64,000 nucleotides of DNA, taken from assembly GCA_037951105.1 (NCBI GenBank), contig JBAMJV010008087.1:1-64000 (forward strand), in the 5' to 3' direction. Shown here one piece after another: positions 1 to 11,400 of this stretch. Position numbers and translations under genes: made by a program. The notes beneath the pieces were generated by a model, which had not been told where the DNA came from, ran no database searches, and saw only the letters and a program-made list of their open reading frames with translations. This DNA comes from Echinarachnius parma (lineage: Eukaryota; Echinodermata; Echinoidea; Clypeasteroida; Echinarachniidae). Position 1 is the first letter of the stretch. Every line of letters begins with the position of its first letter.

Positions 1-154
1 AGTAGAAGTACCACGTAACATTCGTAAGTATAGTTCGGGAAATAGCAGCCAGCTTTTGACTGACTTAGTGATCAAAACTACAGAATGACCAATATGTTTT
101 ACATATGATATAGGCCAGTCCCACACATTTACATTCATGTTATTATAATACTAA
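1..154. other. unannotated window edge
   Basis: AT-rich sequence in which I see no coding signal or recognisable repeat. Confidence 0.3.
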
Positions 155-1295
155 ACCGAACACAAAAAGTAACTTCACCCCTAAGCAATTGCCCATAATT
201 TCATAACCGATTATTGTTTCAAGATGTCATCTTACCACAATATTGGCACAGTTGTGTTTGATTTGAGCGAAAATCAAAGACATTCTTCACTTTATGGCTG
301 AATGAGCACATATTAAAGGGGTATTCCGGGCCTGATAAAACCATTCGTTATTTGAATAAGCAGAATAAGAGGCATAATTGGTGAAAATTTGATCAAAATC
401 GGACAAGAAACACGGGAGTTATACCTATTTGAACATCATGTAGTAATGAGCGATCGTTTCAAAATTGCCGCCATATGCAACATCATTGACGAGCAACTCG
501 CCATGGCTTTAGTACATGAAAATACACTTATTTCTCATTTTCGTTGCTAAAAATTTATTTTTCTCTGCTTGTTTTCACGAATTCATAGAAGAATATCGAT
601 GGGCCAACCTCTTTGGAATTTGTAAGCTCATAAATTTGCTTTGTTATGAAGAAAATTTAAATTTTGTAAAATTTCCATGTAGAAGTCAAAATGGCTGCAG
701 CTCGCAAGTGACGTCACGATCGATAGCAATTACGAACGATACTAAAAATCGGAGCAAAGTTCATCCTGTCATAACTTTTGTATTGATCTACCGTATTGGC
801 TCAGATTTTCGATCATGATTCTTCATATTCACTTCATTTTATAGCAAACATCACATTTCTGGGGTGGAATTCCCCTTTAAAGACAAAATGGCCCAATTCA
901 AAAGTCACAAGGTATTGCGCGTGCCTGTACATTGTTGTGAATCCGCACATGTGGCGGAATGCAATTATCATGGTTTATGAAACAATGCTGTTTGATATTC
1001 CATTAATTTTGATTTTTTTGATGGCACATGTGGCAAAATGCATTAATTGCAATTTTAAAACAGTGCATTTTTTAATTTTCCAACTCTCAATATTTTGTAA
1101 TGATGATAATACTTTTGCGAATTTTTTCTATAATGTGTGCTCACTCAACCATGGATTAATGGTTACCTCTTATTTTTTACACTTTGTTTTCCTTCCTACC
1201 ATATGGATACATTGGCAAGACGAAATCTTGAAACGATTCTTGGTTATGAAATTATTGGCAATTGCTTAGGGGTGAAGTTACTTTTTGTGTTCGGT
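155..1295. mobile_element. TIR element with long inverted ends, interrupted by a nested MITE
   Basis: The two ends are long inverted repeats: the left begins ACCGAACACAAAAAGTAACT and the right ends with its complement, with pairing over roughly 50 bases. A second inverted-repeat element fills most of the interior. No transposase frame is visible, so it is non-autonomous. The core AAAAAGTAACT is shared with the two foldback elements just downstream (1,505-2,267), which suggests one family. Confidence 0.7.
313..880. mobile_element. nested MITE with TTAAAGGGG ends
   Basis: The left end TTAAAGGGGTATTCC is mirrored by GGAATTCCCCTTTAA on the right. It sits inside the 155-1,295 element and is therefore the younger insertion. 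Two open frames of 100 and 157 codons across its right half resemble no protein family I know, and I do not call them genes. MITEs with similar TTAAAGGG-type ends recur at 6.6, 12.1, 53.3, 60.0 and 62.0 kb. Confidence 0.6.
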
Positions 1296-1504
1296 ATATT
1301 AATAGCCTAAAGGCTTGCCTTGACAAAACATCCTTTATGTATTATCTAATTATCTAATTTGTAGATATCAACATGCATTCATTGGTGTAGATTGCGACAC
1401 CGATATTAATATTATGTATCACTCTAGTTTCTAGATGAAAATCGTCAAATTTGTGTAACTGTCTTTCTTATCAATATCAGATAGTGGAAATCAATGTAAT
1501 TTGA
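1296..1504. other. AT-rich spacer
   Basis: Short stretch between two inverted-repeat elements, with nothing recognisable in it. Confidence 0.3.
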
Positions 1505-1896
1505 AATAAACACAACAAAAAAGTAACTCCCCCCCCCCCCCCCTAATCAAAATAGCATAATTTTTTAACAAATAGGGTTTTAGCAACATAACTTGGCAGG
1601 AATGTTTCTAAACCTATTGGCTAATGTCTCTGTGAAAATGAACTTGATCCGCCATGCCATGCATGAGTGACCACACAATATAGGCAAAATGTCACTTTTA
1701 AAAAGTCACAAGAGTCAAAAAGTGACAATTTTGCCTTTGATGCGTGGTCACTCATCCATGACTAGACGGACCAATTTAATTTTCACACAGAAGTCAGTCA
1801 ATAAATGTAGGAACAATCCTGTCAAGTTATTTTGCTCCAAACCTTTTTGTTAAAAAGTTATTTGATAGGGGGACTTATTTTTGTGTTGGGTTTAAT
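1505..1896. mobile_element. foldback MITE, copy 1
   Basis: Nearly the whole element is one imperfect palindrome. It runs from ACACAACAAAAAAGTAACTC with a poly-C tract to the complementary GGGGGACTTATTTTTGTGTT. The centre lies near 1,700 within repeated AAAGTGAC/GTCACTTT words. No coding capacity. Confidence 0.7.
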
Positions 1897-1911
1897 TGAT
1901 CAGTATTGTTG

Positions 1912-2267
1912 GAATAAACTCAACAAAAAAGCAAGTCCCCTCCTGATTAGAATAACAACTTTTTAACAAAAATGTTTTGAGCAAAATCACTCAGCAGGAT
2001 TGTTCCTACACTTATTGACTAACTGCTGTGTAAAATGAAATTGGTCCATCGAGTCATGCATGAGTGAGCACACATCAAAGGAAAGATTGGCACTTTGTGT
2101 GCTCACTCATGCATGACTCAATGGACCAACTTCATTTTCACACAGAAGTTAGTCACAAAGTGTAGGAACAATTCTTTTGCTCAAAAATCCTTATTTTGCT
2201 CAAAACATTTTTGTCAAAAAGTGATGCCATTTTGATTAGGGGGACTTACTTTTTTGTTGTGTGTATT
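1912..2267. mobile_element. foldback MITE, copy 2
   Basis: A second palindromic copy of the same family, about 15 bases after the first. It starts ACTCAACAAAAAAGCAAGTC and ends GACTTACTTTTTTGTTGTGT, with its centre near 2,085. The arms contain a mirrored TGCATGAGTGAGCACAC word. Confidence 0.7.
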
Positions 2268-2269
2268 AC

Positions 2270-2512
2270 AAAAGCGGGCGAGTCCCGGGTACCCGAAATT
2301 TACCCATTTGTTGATTACACGATCAGCATGTCACGCCAGCTGGGAAAACATGTTCTTTCAAGTGACAAAAATTGAGCGCATTTATGTCACTTGAATGAAC
2401 TCTTGCGTTCAATGAGGGGACTTGTTTTTTTTTCGGGAAATCGAGTATCGATTTTTACGCCCGGGACTCGACATTTTTCGGCAGGACCCGGGTACCCATC
2501 AACAGCACTAAC
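2270..2512. repeat. repeat with CCCGGGTACCC ends
   Basis: The stretch is bounded by GTCCCGGGTACCC on the left and GACCCGGGTACCC on the right and contains an internal GTGACAAAAATTG / TGTCACTTGAA hairpin. It is probably a non-autonomous DNA element. The boundaries are approximate. Confidence 0.4.
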
Positions 2513-2536
2513 TAGAGGCACAACTATCACAGGAGT

Positions 2537-2665
2537 TTTCTAGCTCAGTCGTTATGAGCACCAGAGGTAGAGGTCTATGGTTCATATCAAGGGGAAGTCC
2601 AATTTTTCTCTGCTCATTTTCATTTATAATTACATTTATATGATATATTTCTGGTCAGTTAGCCG
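2537..2665 (+). mobile_element. tRNA-derived SINE, copy 1
   Basis: A tRNA-like head (TAGCTCAGTCGTTATGAGC, A-box like; GGTTCATATCAA, degenerate B box) is followed by a body containing TTTTCTCTGCTCATTTTCAT and TTCTGGTCAG. A second copy lies at 3,481-3,600 in the CUTA intron. It is too degenerate to be a functional tRNA gene. Confidence 0.55.
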
Positions 2666-2814
2666 TTTTCCTAGGCTATGTTTGAAAGGGTATGCTACAA
2701 TGATTCAGTATCCCTTGTTCTTTGTTCACAATACAGGTTTGCAGTGCAGTGGAATGATTTATAAGCAAGTCTTCACTCGGTGCACTTCTCATTGGTATAT
2801 CTGCTGCCTGCTGC

Positions 2815-2981
2815 ATGTCTCTCATCTTATCTGCCTCTAAGGGACTTCTCCGATCAGTTCTGCCCTCCAGACTATTAGGTGTTGTTACCATGGCAACAGA
2901 GAGTAGTACCGAAGCGGCTGCCGATTTGTCTGCTGCTTTTACAACCATTGGTAATGCTGAAGCTGCCGAGAAGCTAGCTGC
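2815..2981 (+). CDS. CUTA: CUTA coding exon 1
   Basis: Encodes the leader and the first beta-strand (LSAAFTTIGNAEAAEKLAA). The frame is open back to 2,758 without another ATG, and a possible acceptor (CACAATACAG near 2,732) lies upstream, so a non-coding 5' exon may exist. It ends at GTAAGT. Confidence 0.8.
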
Positions 2982-4298
2982 GTAAGTTTGACCCTTACTC
3001 CTATATGACCTCTGAAAATCATGCTTGGAATATATATGAATATCAACATTTGGATGAAAAATGAGCAAAGAGTCAAAAAGGGTTTCTGGGAAGGACTGCC
3101 ATCAATACAGCATTGTGCCTACCTGCCAACATTTGAAAATAAGAAATCTAAACCTTTAGTGGGGGTCTGGGGGCAAAGCCCCCAGCAGGGTCATGGTCAT
3201 GGTCACAAGGGCAATTTGAAAATTTTGAGGACAAAAAGCGCCCTCGTGAAAATGTTCACAAGGGCTATTTTGGGGCTCACAGGGACTCTTATTTTTTGTT
3301 TACATCGTCCTCACTGCTCAGATTCTAAAAAATTATTATCGATATTTATCATGATGTAACCTATCCAATTATGCTATGATCGGCACGTTTCTGGCGCTTC
3401 CGATCATGCAGGAGAAAAAAAAGGAAAAAAATCAGAAAATCAGAATATTCCGATTAAATCAGAACAGTTGGCAGGTATGCATTGTTGCTCAATGGTTAGA
3501 GCATCAGTCTAGCAATCTGGAGGTCTCTGGTTTGATTTCCGATGCAGCCCAATTTTCTATGTTTCTCATTTTTTATTTACATAATTCGGGTCAGTTTCTT
3601 CTATCTTTAAATTCAAAGAATATTTGAGCGGTTTGTAATTTTGTATAAGGCATACGATTACTCTGCTGATTGGCAGATTTCCAACAATTGTTGTTTAATT
3701 CAAGCCATCAATCAATAAATATACTTGTAACTAAATATTTGTTCTTTTATATGCAAGGAAATAGTGTACCTTTACACAAAAATATGCAAAGGCTTCCAGC
3801 AGAAAGAGGTTGCCCCCTTTAACCCCTGTAAGCTCGCTTTGCTTGCAAAATAGTCTCTTTTTTACCTTTTGGGTGGACATGGTGTCTCATTATTTTGACA
3901 TAGATTCTTAGTTGCTGGTGTTTTAAAATGTAATAAAAATAATAATATACTTGATTTATGTAGCGCCTAATATGATTGATAATCATCTCTAAGTGCTTTA
4001 CAATGATATGCCCCTTCATTTTCTTGAAATGATTTCCTACAGAGAACTAGTGAAGCAGAAGTTAGCAGCATGTGTCAACATCATCCCTGGTGTGAAGTCC
4101 ATCTACGAGTGGAAAGGCAACATCGAGACAGACCAAGAGCTGATTCTGATGATCAAGACCAGGACGTCAAAGGTCGACGCACTCTCAGAGTTCATACGCA
4201 AGAACCATCCTAATGAGGTCGCTGAACTTATCACCTTTCCCATCCAGAACGGGAACTTGCCATACCTGCAGTGGGTGCAGCAAAATGTGCCCAAATGA
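2815..4298 (+). CDS. CUTA: CutA1-family protein (CUTA), two coding exons with dual start
   Basis: Exons are 2,815-2,981 and 4,043-4,298, joined through a GTAAGT donor and a TTTCCTACAG acceptor within a split Ala codon. The product is 140 aa from the first ATG or 115 aa from ATG 2,890. CutA1 proteins form trimers with a ferredoxin-like fold. Bacterial members are linked to divalent-cation tolerance, and mammalian CUTA associates with membrane acetylcholinesterase. Diagnostic motifs are KLAACVNIIPGVKSIYEWKG, LILMIKTR and NLPYLQWVQQN. The usual HPYE motif reads HPNE here. ATG 2,815 has a poor context and gives a hydrophobic, Arg-containing leader (MSLILSASKGLLRSVLPSR). ATG 2,890 lies in ACCATGG, a strong context, and gives a leaderless form. 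It converges on ANAPC7. Identity is secure; the preferred start is uncertain. Confidence 0.9.
3481..3600 (+). mobile_element. tRNA-derived SINE, copy 2 (CUTA intron)
   Basis: The head is GCTCAATGGTTAGAGCA with GGTTTGATTTCC, close to A and B boxes of RNA polymerase III promoters. The body CCAATTTTCTATGTTTCTCA and TTCGGGTCAG match copy 1 at 2,537. It lies sense-oriented in the CUTA intron. Confidence 0.65.
3938..4008 (+). repeat. short interspersed repeat (ATATAGCGCC / TCTAAG.GCTTTACAAT)
   Basis: Contains AATAATATACTTGATTTATG, GCGCCTAATATGATTGATAA and TCTAAGTGCTTTACAATGAT. The same sequence occurs at about 8,757, 11,925, 20,085 (interrupted) and 22,145. This copy ends about 35 bases before the CUTA exon 2 acceptor. 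Confidence 0.6.
4043..4298 (+). CDS. CUTA: CUTA coding exon 2
   Basis: Carries most of the CutA1 domain and the stop codon. It starts directly after TTTCCTACAG. It reads ELVKQKLAACVNIIPGVKSI and ends in NLPYLQWVQQNVPK before TGA. Confidence 0.92.
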
Positions 4299-4344
4299 AT
4301 GGAGCCGAATGGCATTTTTGAGCTTTTGTGGGTGCAGCGAATTA

Positions 4345-4506
4345 CAGTGGAACCTCATTATAAAGAGCTGTGGTAAAATTCTGTGAAATTAAGTCATTTT
4401 GTTGATCCAAGCTTGTTATATTTTCCAACCTTGATATAACAAGTTACCCGATATATCAAGATAATTTTCATGGACCCAATATCCTCATTATAACGATGTT
4501 CCACTG
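4345..4506. mobile_element. pogo/Tigger-type MITE
   Basis: Starts CAGTGGAACCTCATTATAA and ends TTATAACGATGTTCCACTG, the end type of pogo-like elements. Inside are degenerate GATATAAC words. Relatives lie at 7,730-7,849 and about 42,085-42,190. Confidence 0.6.
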
Positions 4507-5565
4507 TGTGTTAAATGAACTGAACACCATTCTCAACTGCTTTTGGGGATGCAGCAAACTCTACGCAAGTGAGGTGACCTGTGTGATGCTAATGATAGAT
4601 TTTGTGGATGCAGCTATTTATGCAGAATTCTTCTGAGAGCTCTCTTGCATTGGCCATTTGTCTTTCTTACTACGAAAGTAAAACATGAGAAACAAAGTTA
4701 AAGAGCAATTTGTGATTTAAATACATTATGTACCTAGCTGAACTAACACTTTACTACTTGTTCTAAAAAGAAACAAAATAATTGTGCAGGATAACTCTTC
4801 TGATAAATAGAGCTGTAAGCAGGCAATCAAACTGGTATTATTTCAAACTAATTTTTTGGTTTTTGTTTAGTTCTCAACAATGTTCTCACAATATACTAAT
4901 CATGTTTAACAGGTTCATTAAAAAGGAATGTTTTTTGTACTGCTATTCCGATGTGTTCCAGCTTCTTGTGATATATTGTTGACTTTAAAAGTTAAAATCT
5001 GTAAAAGTTTTTTGCACATCTTGATTTCCTTAATGTAATATTACACCTATTTTGGGATTTGTCTGTTGGAGAGGGAATTAAAAAATCCACACTCACACAC
5101 ACACACAAAGAAACCAATCACACTCGCACTATATAGCCAATTACTGTTCACAGATAGATCTATTCCAGGCATACCTTTTGAACAGGAGAAAACTTCTTTT
5201 TAGCTGCATTTTTTCCTGCACATTTCAGAAAGGTGGATGGAATACCAAGTTGATTGATTGCTGTGGTATGAAGATTTATTTGAATACTACGGGATGTTCA
5301 AAAGTGGACACTTCAAATGGTTTTTCCATCTATCAGACTTTCCCATAGGGGCTCGCAAAGGTTGTTAAAAAGTTTTAGTGGTGAAAATCAAAGTAAGACT
5401 TGAAAGCTTGATTGCAGTGGAACTGGAATATAATCATGGTCAGAGCAAACTTATATTTTCTTACATAAATGTGGACTATTTTGTGACTTATGACGCATTC
5501 AATAATTTATGATTATTTTACGTCTGGGACCGCCTTTTTGCAGTCGGGTGTACTTGAGCAATATA
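4507..5565. other. region downstream of CUTA, no gene seen
   Basis: AT-rich sequence with a short CA repeat near 5,090. It probably includes the CUTA 3' UTR, but I could not choose a convincing polyadenylation signal. No conserved coding sequence was recognised. Confidence 0.4.
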
Positions 5566-5743
5566 TACTGTAAACGTTATTTTCGCGCCGAGACGTAAGA
5601 CAGTCATCAAAATAACATTATTGAGTAAATGAAAATCAATAAAATTGCATATTCGCGGGTTTTAATGTTAGCGGACACCGACTAGACCTCGGCGCGAAAT
5701 CCGCGAAAATTAAAGCACCGCGAATATTACCACGTTTACAGTA
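5566..5743. mobile_element. MITE with TACTGTAAACGT ends
   Basis: Starts TACTGTAAACGTTATTTTCG and ends with ATATTACCACGTTTACAGTA. The interior is CpG-rich with TTCGCGCCG/CGGCGCGAA inverted words. Confidence 0.65.
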
Positions 5744-6064
5744 TTTGGTTTATTTTACTCATTGTACAAACTTTTAAGAATTTCTGTACTCACTTCTACG
5801 TTATATTGTGCTCTCTAAGTCTCTAAAACAATGACTTACTGTATTCACAGGTTCAAGTACTTTATTTCATATTTAATCAACATTTCTTTTATACATATCT
5901 TTCTCTTTCAATACCAAATGTAATACAAACAATTAGAAGGTTGCAAAATTCTACTACAGGTATCAGATGGCTCTCTTGATTAAATGAAAACTTCATTAAA
6001 AAATGTACATCCATGTAAATTTAATGAATGATGTTGACTTCACTGTTGTCCCCAACTAGACATT

Positions 6065-6482
6065 AAAGTGATCCATTTACTTTGCAAGGTTTCCAAAAGT
6101 AATATTTGAAACTCCAGTCATATACCAATATCATTGCAATATTCTTCTGAATGATGTGTGAGATTTTTGTAGTAAAAAAACAATGTTTACCTAGTGAAAA
6201 GGGTTAAAATTTATGTCCGATTGTTCGTGCAAAGTATCCAAATTTGATACTATGGACGATCGAAGTGTTCGAAATCGGATACTTATTGACTACAATCGCA
6301 AAGCATTCTCGACCGCTTTCAAATTCAATCTTAAATATCCCCCGCCATAATAGGGGAGACATTTGAAAAATCAAAACCCATTTCTTTCTTCTGTTACCAT
6401 AGGCAAAACAACAAGGTATAAGAGAAGTGTGAAAGCTCCAAGTAATTTTGGTTGAATTTGACAAAGTCAATGGATCACTTTA
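6065..6482. mobile_element. MITE with AAAGTGATCCAT ends
   Basis: Inverted ends AAAGTGATCCATTTACTTTG and CAAAGTCAATGGATCACTTT enclose non-coding sequence. The motif GATCGAAGTGTTCGAA in the interior resembles part of the 47.0-47.2 kb repeat. Confidence 0.6.
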
Positions 6483-6583
6483 CAGCATTATCATAAATAA
6501 CCTTTAAAGGAAATATTCTATTTTCGTCAAATTACATGACATTGAAAATATGTCTATCAGGTAACAAACTATAAAACCAAATA

Positions 6584-7002
6584 TTAAAGGGGTAGCACCA
6601 CCCAAAAATAATATTCTTATAAATAAAAGGCATCATATTTAGTAGTCCATTCCACCAAAAGTTCAGAAAAATATGTTTCCAGAAAATCTATATAATTGGA
6701 AAAAAAGTATCGCCATACTATAGCATGTGCTCATGGGTATGCAGACGAAGACTACCTTTTTTCTAGGATGAACGTATCGTCCATGATTCTATTGTCTCCA
6801 AACGTACACGTGAATAGAATTGGCACACTTGCAAACGTTACCATGAAATAATAATGGTTCTGTAAGTGGTGGTAATTAATTGCATTGTTTATGAATTACA
6901 TGTACACACCCCTTTGCAAAATGTTGGGTATCTATTTTATAGATCAAACAACAGTAATAAAACATAATTATGTGTTGTTCTTTGCCTGGTGGTCCCTTTT
7001 AA
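6584..7002. mobile_element. MITE (TTAAAGGGG...CCACC), copy 1
   Basis: Starts TTAAAGGGGTAGCACCACCC and ends CCTGGTGGTCCCTTTTAA. An internal AATTGCATTGTTTATGAAT is shared with the copies at 12,131-12,529 and 62,050-62,370. Confidence 0.65.
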
Positions 7003-8398
7003 GGATAAAAGTAACTTTTCTTGTAAAAAAAGAGTATTTTTCAACTTGTAAGCTACAAATATTTGCGTAATTATTTTGTTATATTATACAGGTCCCAGAG
7101 AGTATTTTGCAGTGCGAGTCAACCAGTCAGGCAACCTTGCCTAGATTCAAACTCAAACAAGTTGGCCATTCTAAACGTCTAGATTGGTTCCCTTTCCTTG
7201 CATGATATTTCAAATGCCTGTCAATGAGCTGCAGAAACTGCTTCCACAGTTTTGGACGAGTTTTGATGAGTTTGATGCTTCAAAGATGATACAAATCAAG
7301 AGCTATGAAACCCGATATGTATCAGAAATATTGATTTTAAGCCTGGAGTTGTAGTCTAAACATGGCATAAAACATGCTTTGGCCTGAAACAGAAACCCCT
7401 GGCCTTATTTCTATCTAAGCATTATGGTACGTGATGTGTTAACTTTGAAATGTCATTTTCTAAAACCATGAACATTCATGCATCGCATAGTTTATCATTA
7501 TTTACAGGTTTGAATAAATGGGCCACAAGGCTGGCACTGCCTATCATTTTAACAAAATCACTGTATACACTACTTTTCACACAGTGCACAAATATCACAT
7601 GATCTACGTTTCAATCATTGAATACTATCAAACTCTTTGTGTAAGCATCACAAAATGATAAATATTTTGGCTGTTAAATTGCAAAGATACACTAACAAGG
7701 CCAAGGATTACATAATTTACAGTAGAACCTTGTAATAGGGAGTTATGATTTAAAACCCACAATCTTTATATTATATTGCATTTCAGTTGAACCCTGATAT
7801 AACAATGTAATTCTCATGGTCACAAGCTAATTATAACGAGGCTCCAATGTATTCACATAGTGCAACTTTTTACATGATCTACATTTCAATATTCTTTGGA
7901 TACCATCACACAATGGCACTGGTATGTTGGCTGAAGGCTAAAGGTCTCGTAGTAAATGATGTCTTTAAACAGACACACCATGACTGGAATTCAATTCACT
8001 GACCCAGAGCGATGGTAAAGAACACCAATCCACATCTCAAAAGAGTCTCATCTTTAGATGAAATGTGACTCAAAGTTCACAATGTTTGAAATGCCATCAT
8101 ATCACATTAACAGCTCCCATGTCCATTGCCAAGGTGTACCAACACGTCACATGATCAGGTCACATGACTAGAGCCATCCATGTCCTGGCGTATACCTTTG
8201 CCTACAAGATTGTGTAGTTCCCATATAGTTAATACAAGGAACGCCAGGTCCTGTAGTGAATGGATTAAAAACAGAGATGCCATTTTGAGAGTTCAGCTCA
8301 GAGACTTGAAGACGATGCAGACCTTTGATCCTCATCTTCACAAAGTGTCTCTCGTCCTGGAATGGTTGGTCCAGAATGTGGATCATCAAATAGTGTCA
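7003..8398 (-). other. probable ANAPC7 3' UTR / convergent intergenic region
   Basis: Lies downstream of the ANAPC7 stop on the minus strand. It holds one pogo-type MITE (7,730-7,849). The transcript end could not be placed: no clear minus-strand AATAAA is visible close to the stop. Confidence 0.4.
7730..7849. mobile_element. pogo/Tigger-type MITE, degraded
   Basis: Starts CAGTAGAACCTTGTAATAGG and ends TTATAACGAGGCTCCAATG, the same end type as 4,345-4,506. Confidence 0.5.
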
Positions 8399-8410
8399 TC
8401 AGCTCAGCCA
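8399..8410 (-). CDS. ANAPC7: ANAPC7 coding exon 15 (last three codons and stop)
   Basis: A strong polypyrimidine tract and CATGCAG precede TGG CTG AGC TGA. Joined to exon 14 it gives SWVDNE-WLS, comparable with the end of human APC7 (WADQEQWFGMQ). It is very short, so other terminal exons remain possible. Confidence 0.55.
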   Translation of the reverse strand, partial: WLS

Positions 8411-11400
8411 CTGCATGAGAAACAAAGAAATATAAAAACAAAATTAGGAATGGAAGAGTCTTTTGGTGTCAATATGAATATAACATCACAACTATCCTCA
8501 AGTACATTGTCACCATCATAACACGCACCATTTACATTGAACATGTATCTACTTATGAAAGCACAATCATTCTAAGTAGCAAGTCTGATTATTCCCTCAA
8601 AATTCCTCATCCTATAAATAAATAATATCATTACCATCTCCATCTTCACCATCATAATCTCCATGAGCTCCATCATTGTTATCATTGTCACCATTTTTGT
8701 AGTCATAATATTCACCACCATCACCAACACAACTACCACCATTGTCAAACCTCAATAATAATAATAATATACAACATTTATATAGCGCTTAATACAATGT
8801 TTCTAACATTAGTTTTGTATTTTTCATTGTCAATATCATCTTCATATTCACCAATTATCATCATCATAATCCTCATTATATTGATGCTCATAACCCCGAA
8901 GTTCAACATCTTCATATATATCAGTGCCCAATAACAAAAATTCACAATTAATTGTATGATTAACCAACTGATCATACGATTATTCATATGATCAATCAAT
9001 TAACTGTACGGTCAATTGATCGATTGTGAATAGTATGTCAAGAAGCCAGAACCTCATTGTCCACCCATGACACATCTGGGTCACTAATCTTATACTATCC
9101 CACATCCTTCTTGCTCATCACCTCCATCGTCGTCGTCGTCATCATCATCATCAATGTCATCGTCGTCACCATCTTCATCATCATCATCATCATCATCATC
9201 TCCATCACCATAATCATTATCACCATCATCATCATCATCTCTATCATCATCATTATCACCATCATCATCTCCATCATCATCATTATCACCATCATCACTA
9301 TCACCATCACCATCATCATCAGCATCATCACCATCACAATCACCATCACCATCACCATCATCATCATCATCACCCAAATGTTACCATCTTCTTTGATCAT
9401 ATCTCACCTCATTGTCGACCCATGACCCCTCTGGGTCGCTGTTCTCATACTCCCCCACATCCTCCCCGCTCTCCTCGATGGCATCCATGTCATCCTCCGC
9501 TGTGGCTTCCAGACTGTCACTCGTCTTCTCTACCTTCTGCATGCCCTGCATCGCCTTGTCATTGTTGGGGTCCATGCTGTCAAAATAATGTAAATATAAG
9601 TAAGTATAAAAATTGATGATCATGATATAGGGTTATGTCCTCTTCGTTATACTCCTCATCATTATCATCAACGACGTCCTTAATCATCATCATCATTATG
9701 ACACTGCATTACCTGAGAAATATGCTGTACTACTCCAGTGCTTTCTAAGGCTCATTGTTGAGAGCCAGATAGTCACCAAGCAAGTGATGTTCGCCTCCTC
9801 CTCCATCTCATTATCACCATCATCATCATCATCATCTTTATCACCATCACTACCATAATGACAATGCATTACCTGAGAGATATGCTGTACTGGTCCAGTG
9901 CCTCCTGAGGTTCATTGTTGAGAGTCAAACAGTCTTCCAGCATCTGATGTCTACCTCATTATCACCACCATGCTCGTCATCATCATTACCACCACCATTA
10001 TCACCATCACTACCATAATGACATTGCATTACCTGAGAGATATGCTGTACTGGTCCAGTGCTTCCTGTGGTTCATTGTTGAGAGTCAAACAGTCTCCCAG
10101 CATCTGATGTCTACCTCATTATCACCATCATCCTCATTATCAGCAGCATCCTAGTCATCACCATCATCATCATCATCATTACCACAACCATTACCATCAT
10201 TACTACCATAATGGCAATGCATTACCTGAGGGATATGCTGTACTGGTCCAGTGCTTCCTGAGGCTCATTGTTGAGGGTCAGACAGTCTCCCAGCATCTGA
10301 TGTCTACCTCATTATCACCATCATCATCATTATCATTACCACCACCATTATCACCATCACTACCATAATGACATTGCATTACCTGAGGGATATACTGTAC
10401 TGGTCCAGTGCTTCCTGAGGCTCATTGTTGAGGGTCAGACAGTCGCCCAGCATCTGATGCAGCTGACTTGTACTCTGCTGTTCTAGCTGCTTTCGTATCC
10501 TGACATGACAAAAAAGAGAGATGATCAAATCATATAACTTTTATATTGTTATCAATATCAAATACACGCTGTAACATGAAAATTATGATGATGCTTAGCC
10601 CAAGTATAACAGTAATTGTATAATTATGAAAGTTATTAAAAAGCATAGCTTAAAATACTACAGTTACTGATTATATTCAATAAGAGCATTTATGCTCTTA
10701 CACTGTCAAGACATCTTAAATCTAATAAGCGAAACGCCAAAATGGCAAACAGTTCAGAAAATGTTGCGATAAAAAGACCAAGAACTATTATACTGCATAC
10801 TCACAGGCTAATTGCATCTGGGTATTTCTGTTCTTCGTTCAGGATGTCCACCATGAGGTAGATTGCTGGCAGATAGTTGGCGTCCTGGGATAGGACTTTC
10901 TCCAGCAACGATTTGGCCTAGAAAAGTAATACACAACAATAGTAATAATGATAATAATAACTAGATGGATCTTCGACTGCGCGCAGTCGAAAATGATGCC
11001 TCCGCCATTACGCGATTTATATCAAGCCCAAATCAACATGTACACTGAATTATTTCTGTCAACTCAATTTTGATGGTACTCTGTCTTTTAGATCTTGACA
11101 TCACAATTATGAGCTATAGGTGACCTTGACCTTTGACCTCATGACCCCCAAAATCTAATCAGTTCATTGGCTCTCCAAGGAACATACATGTACCAAGTTT
11201 GGTCAGAATCCGTCAATCCGTTCTTGAGATAACGCGATCACAAGCTATTTTTGCATATATAATGAGCTCTGTGACCTTTGACCTTTGACCTCATGACCCC
11301 AAAATCTAATCAGATCATCGGCCCCCCCAAGATACATACATGTACCAAGTTTGGTCATAATCCGTCAATCCGTTCTTGAGATAACGCGATCACGAGCTAT

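Noticed and set aside
2537-3600. tRNA genes
   Set aside because: A- and B-box-like words belong to degenerate SINE heads; neither folds into a complete cloverleaf by eye.
9057-9425. Long open frames on both strands over the CAT repeat (Ile-rich, Asp-rich, Met-rich)
   Set aside because: Trinucleotide microsatellite translated in several frames. No start context, splice structure or family resemblance.
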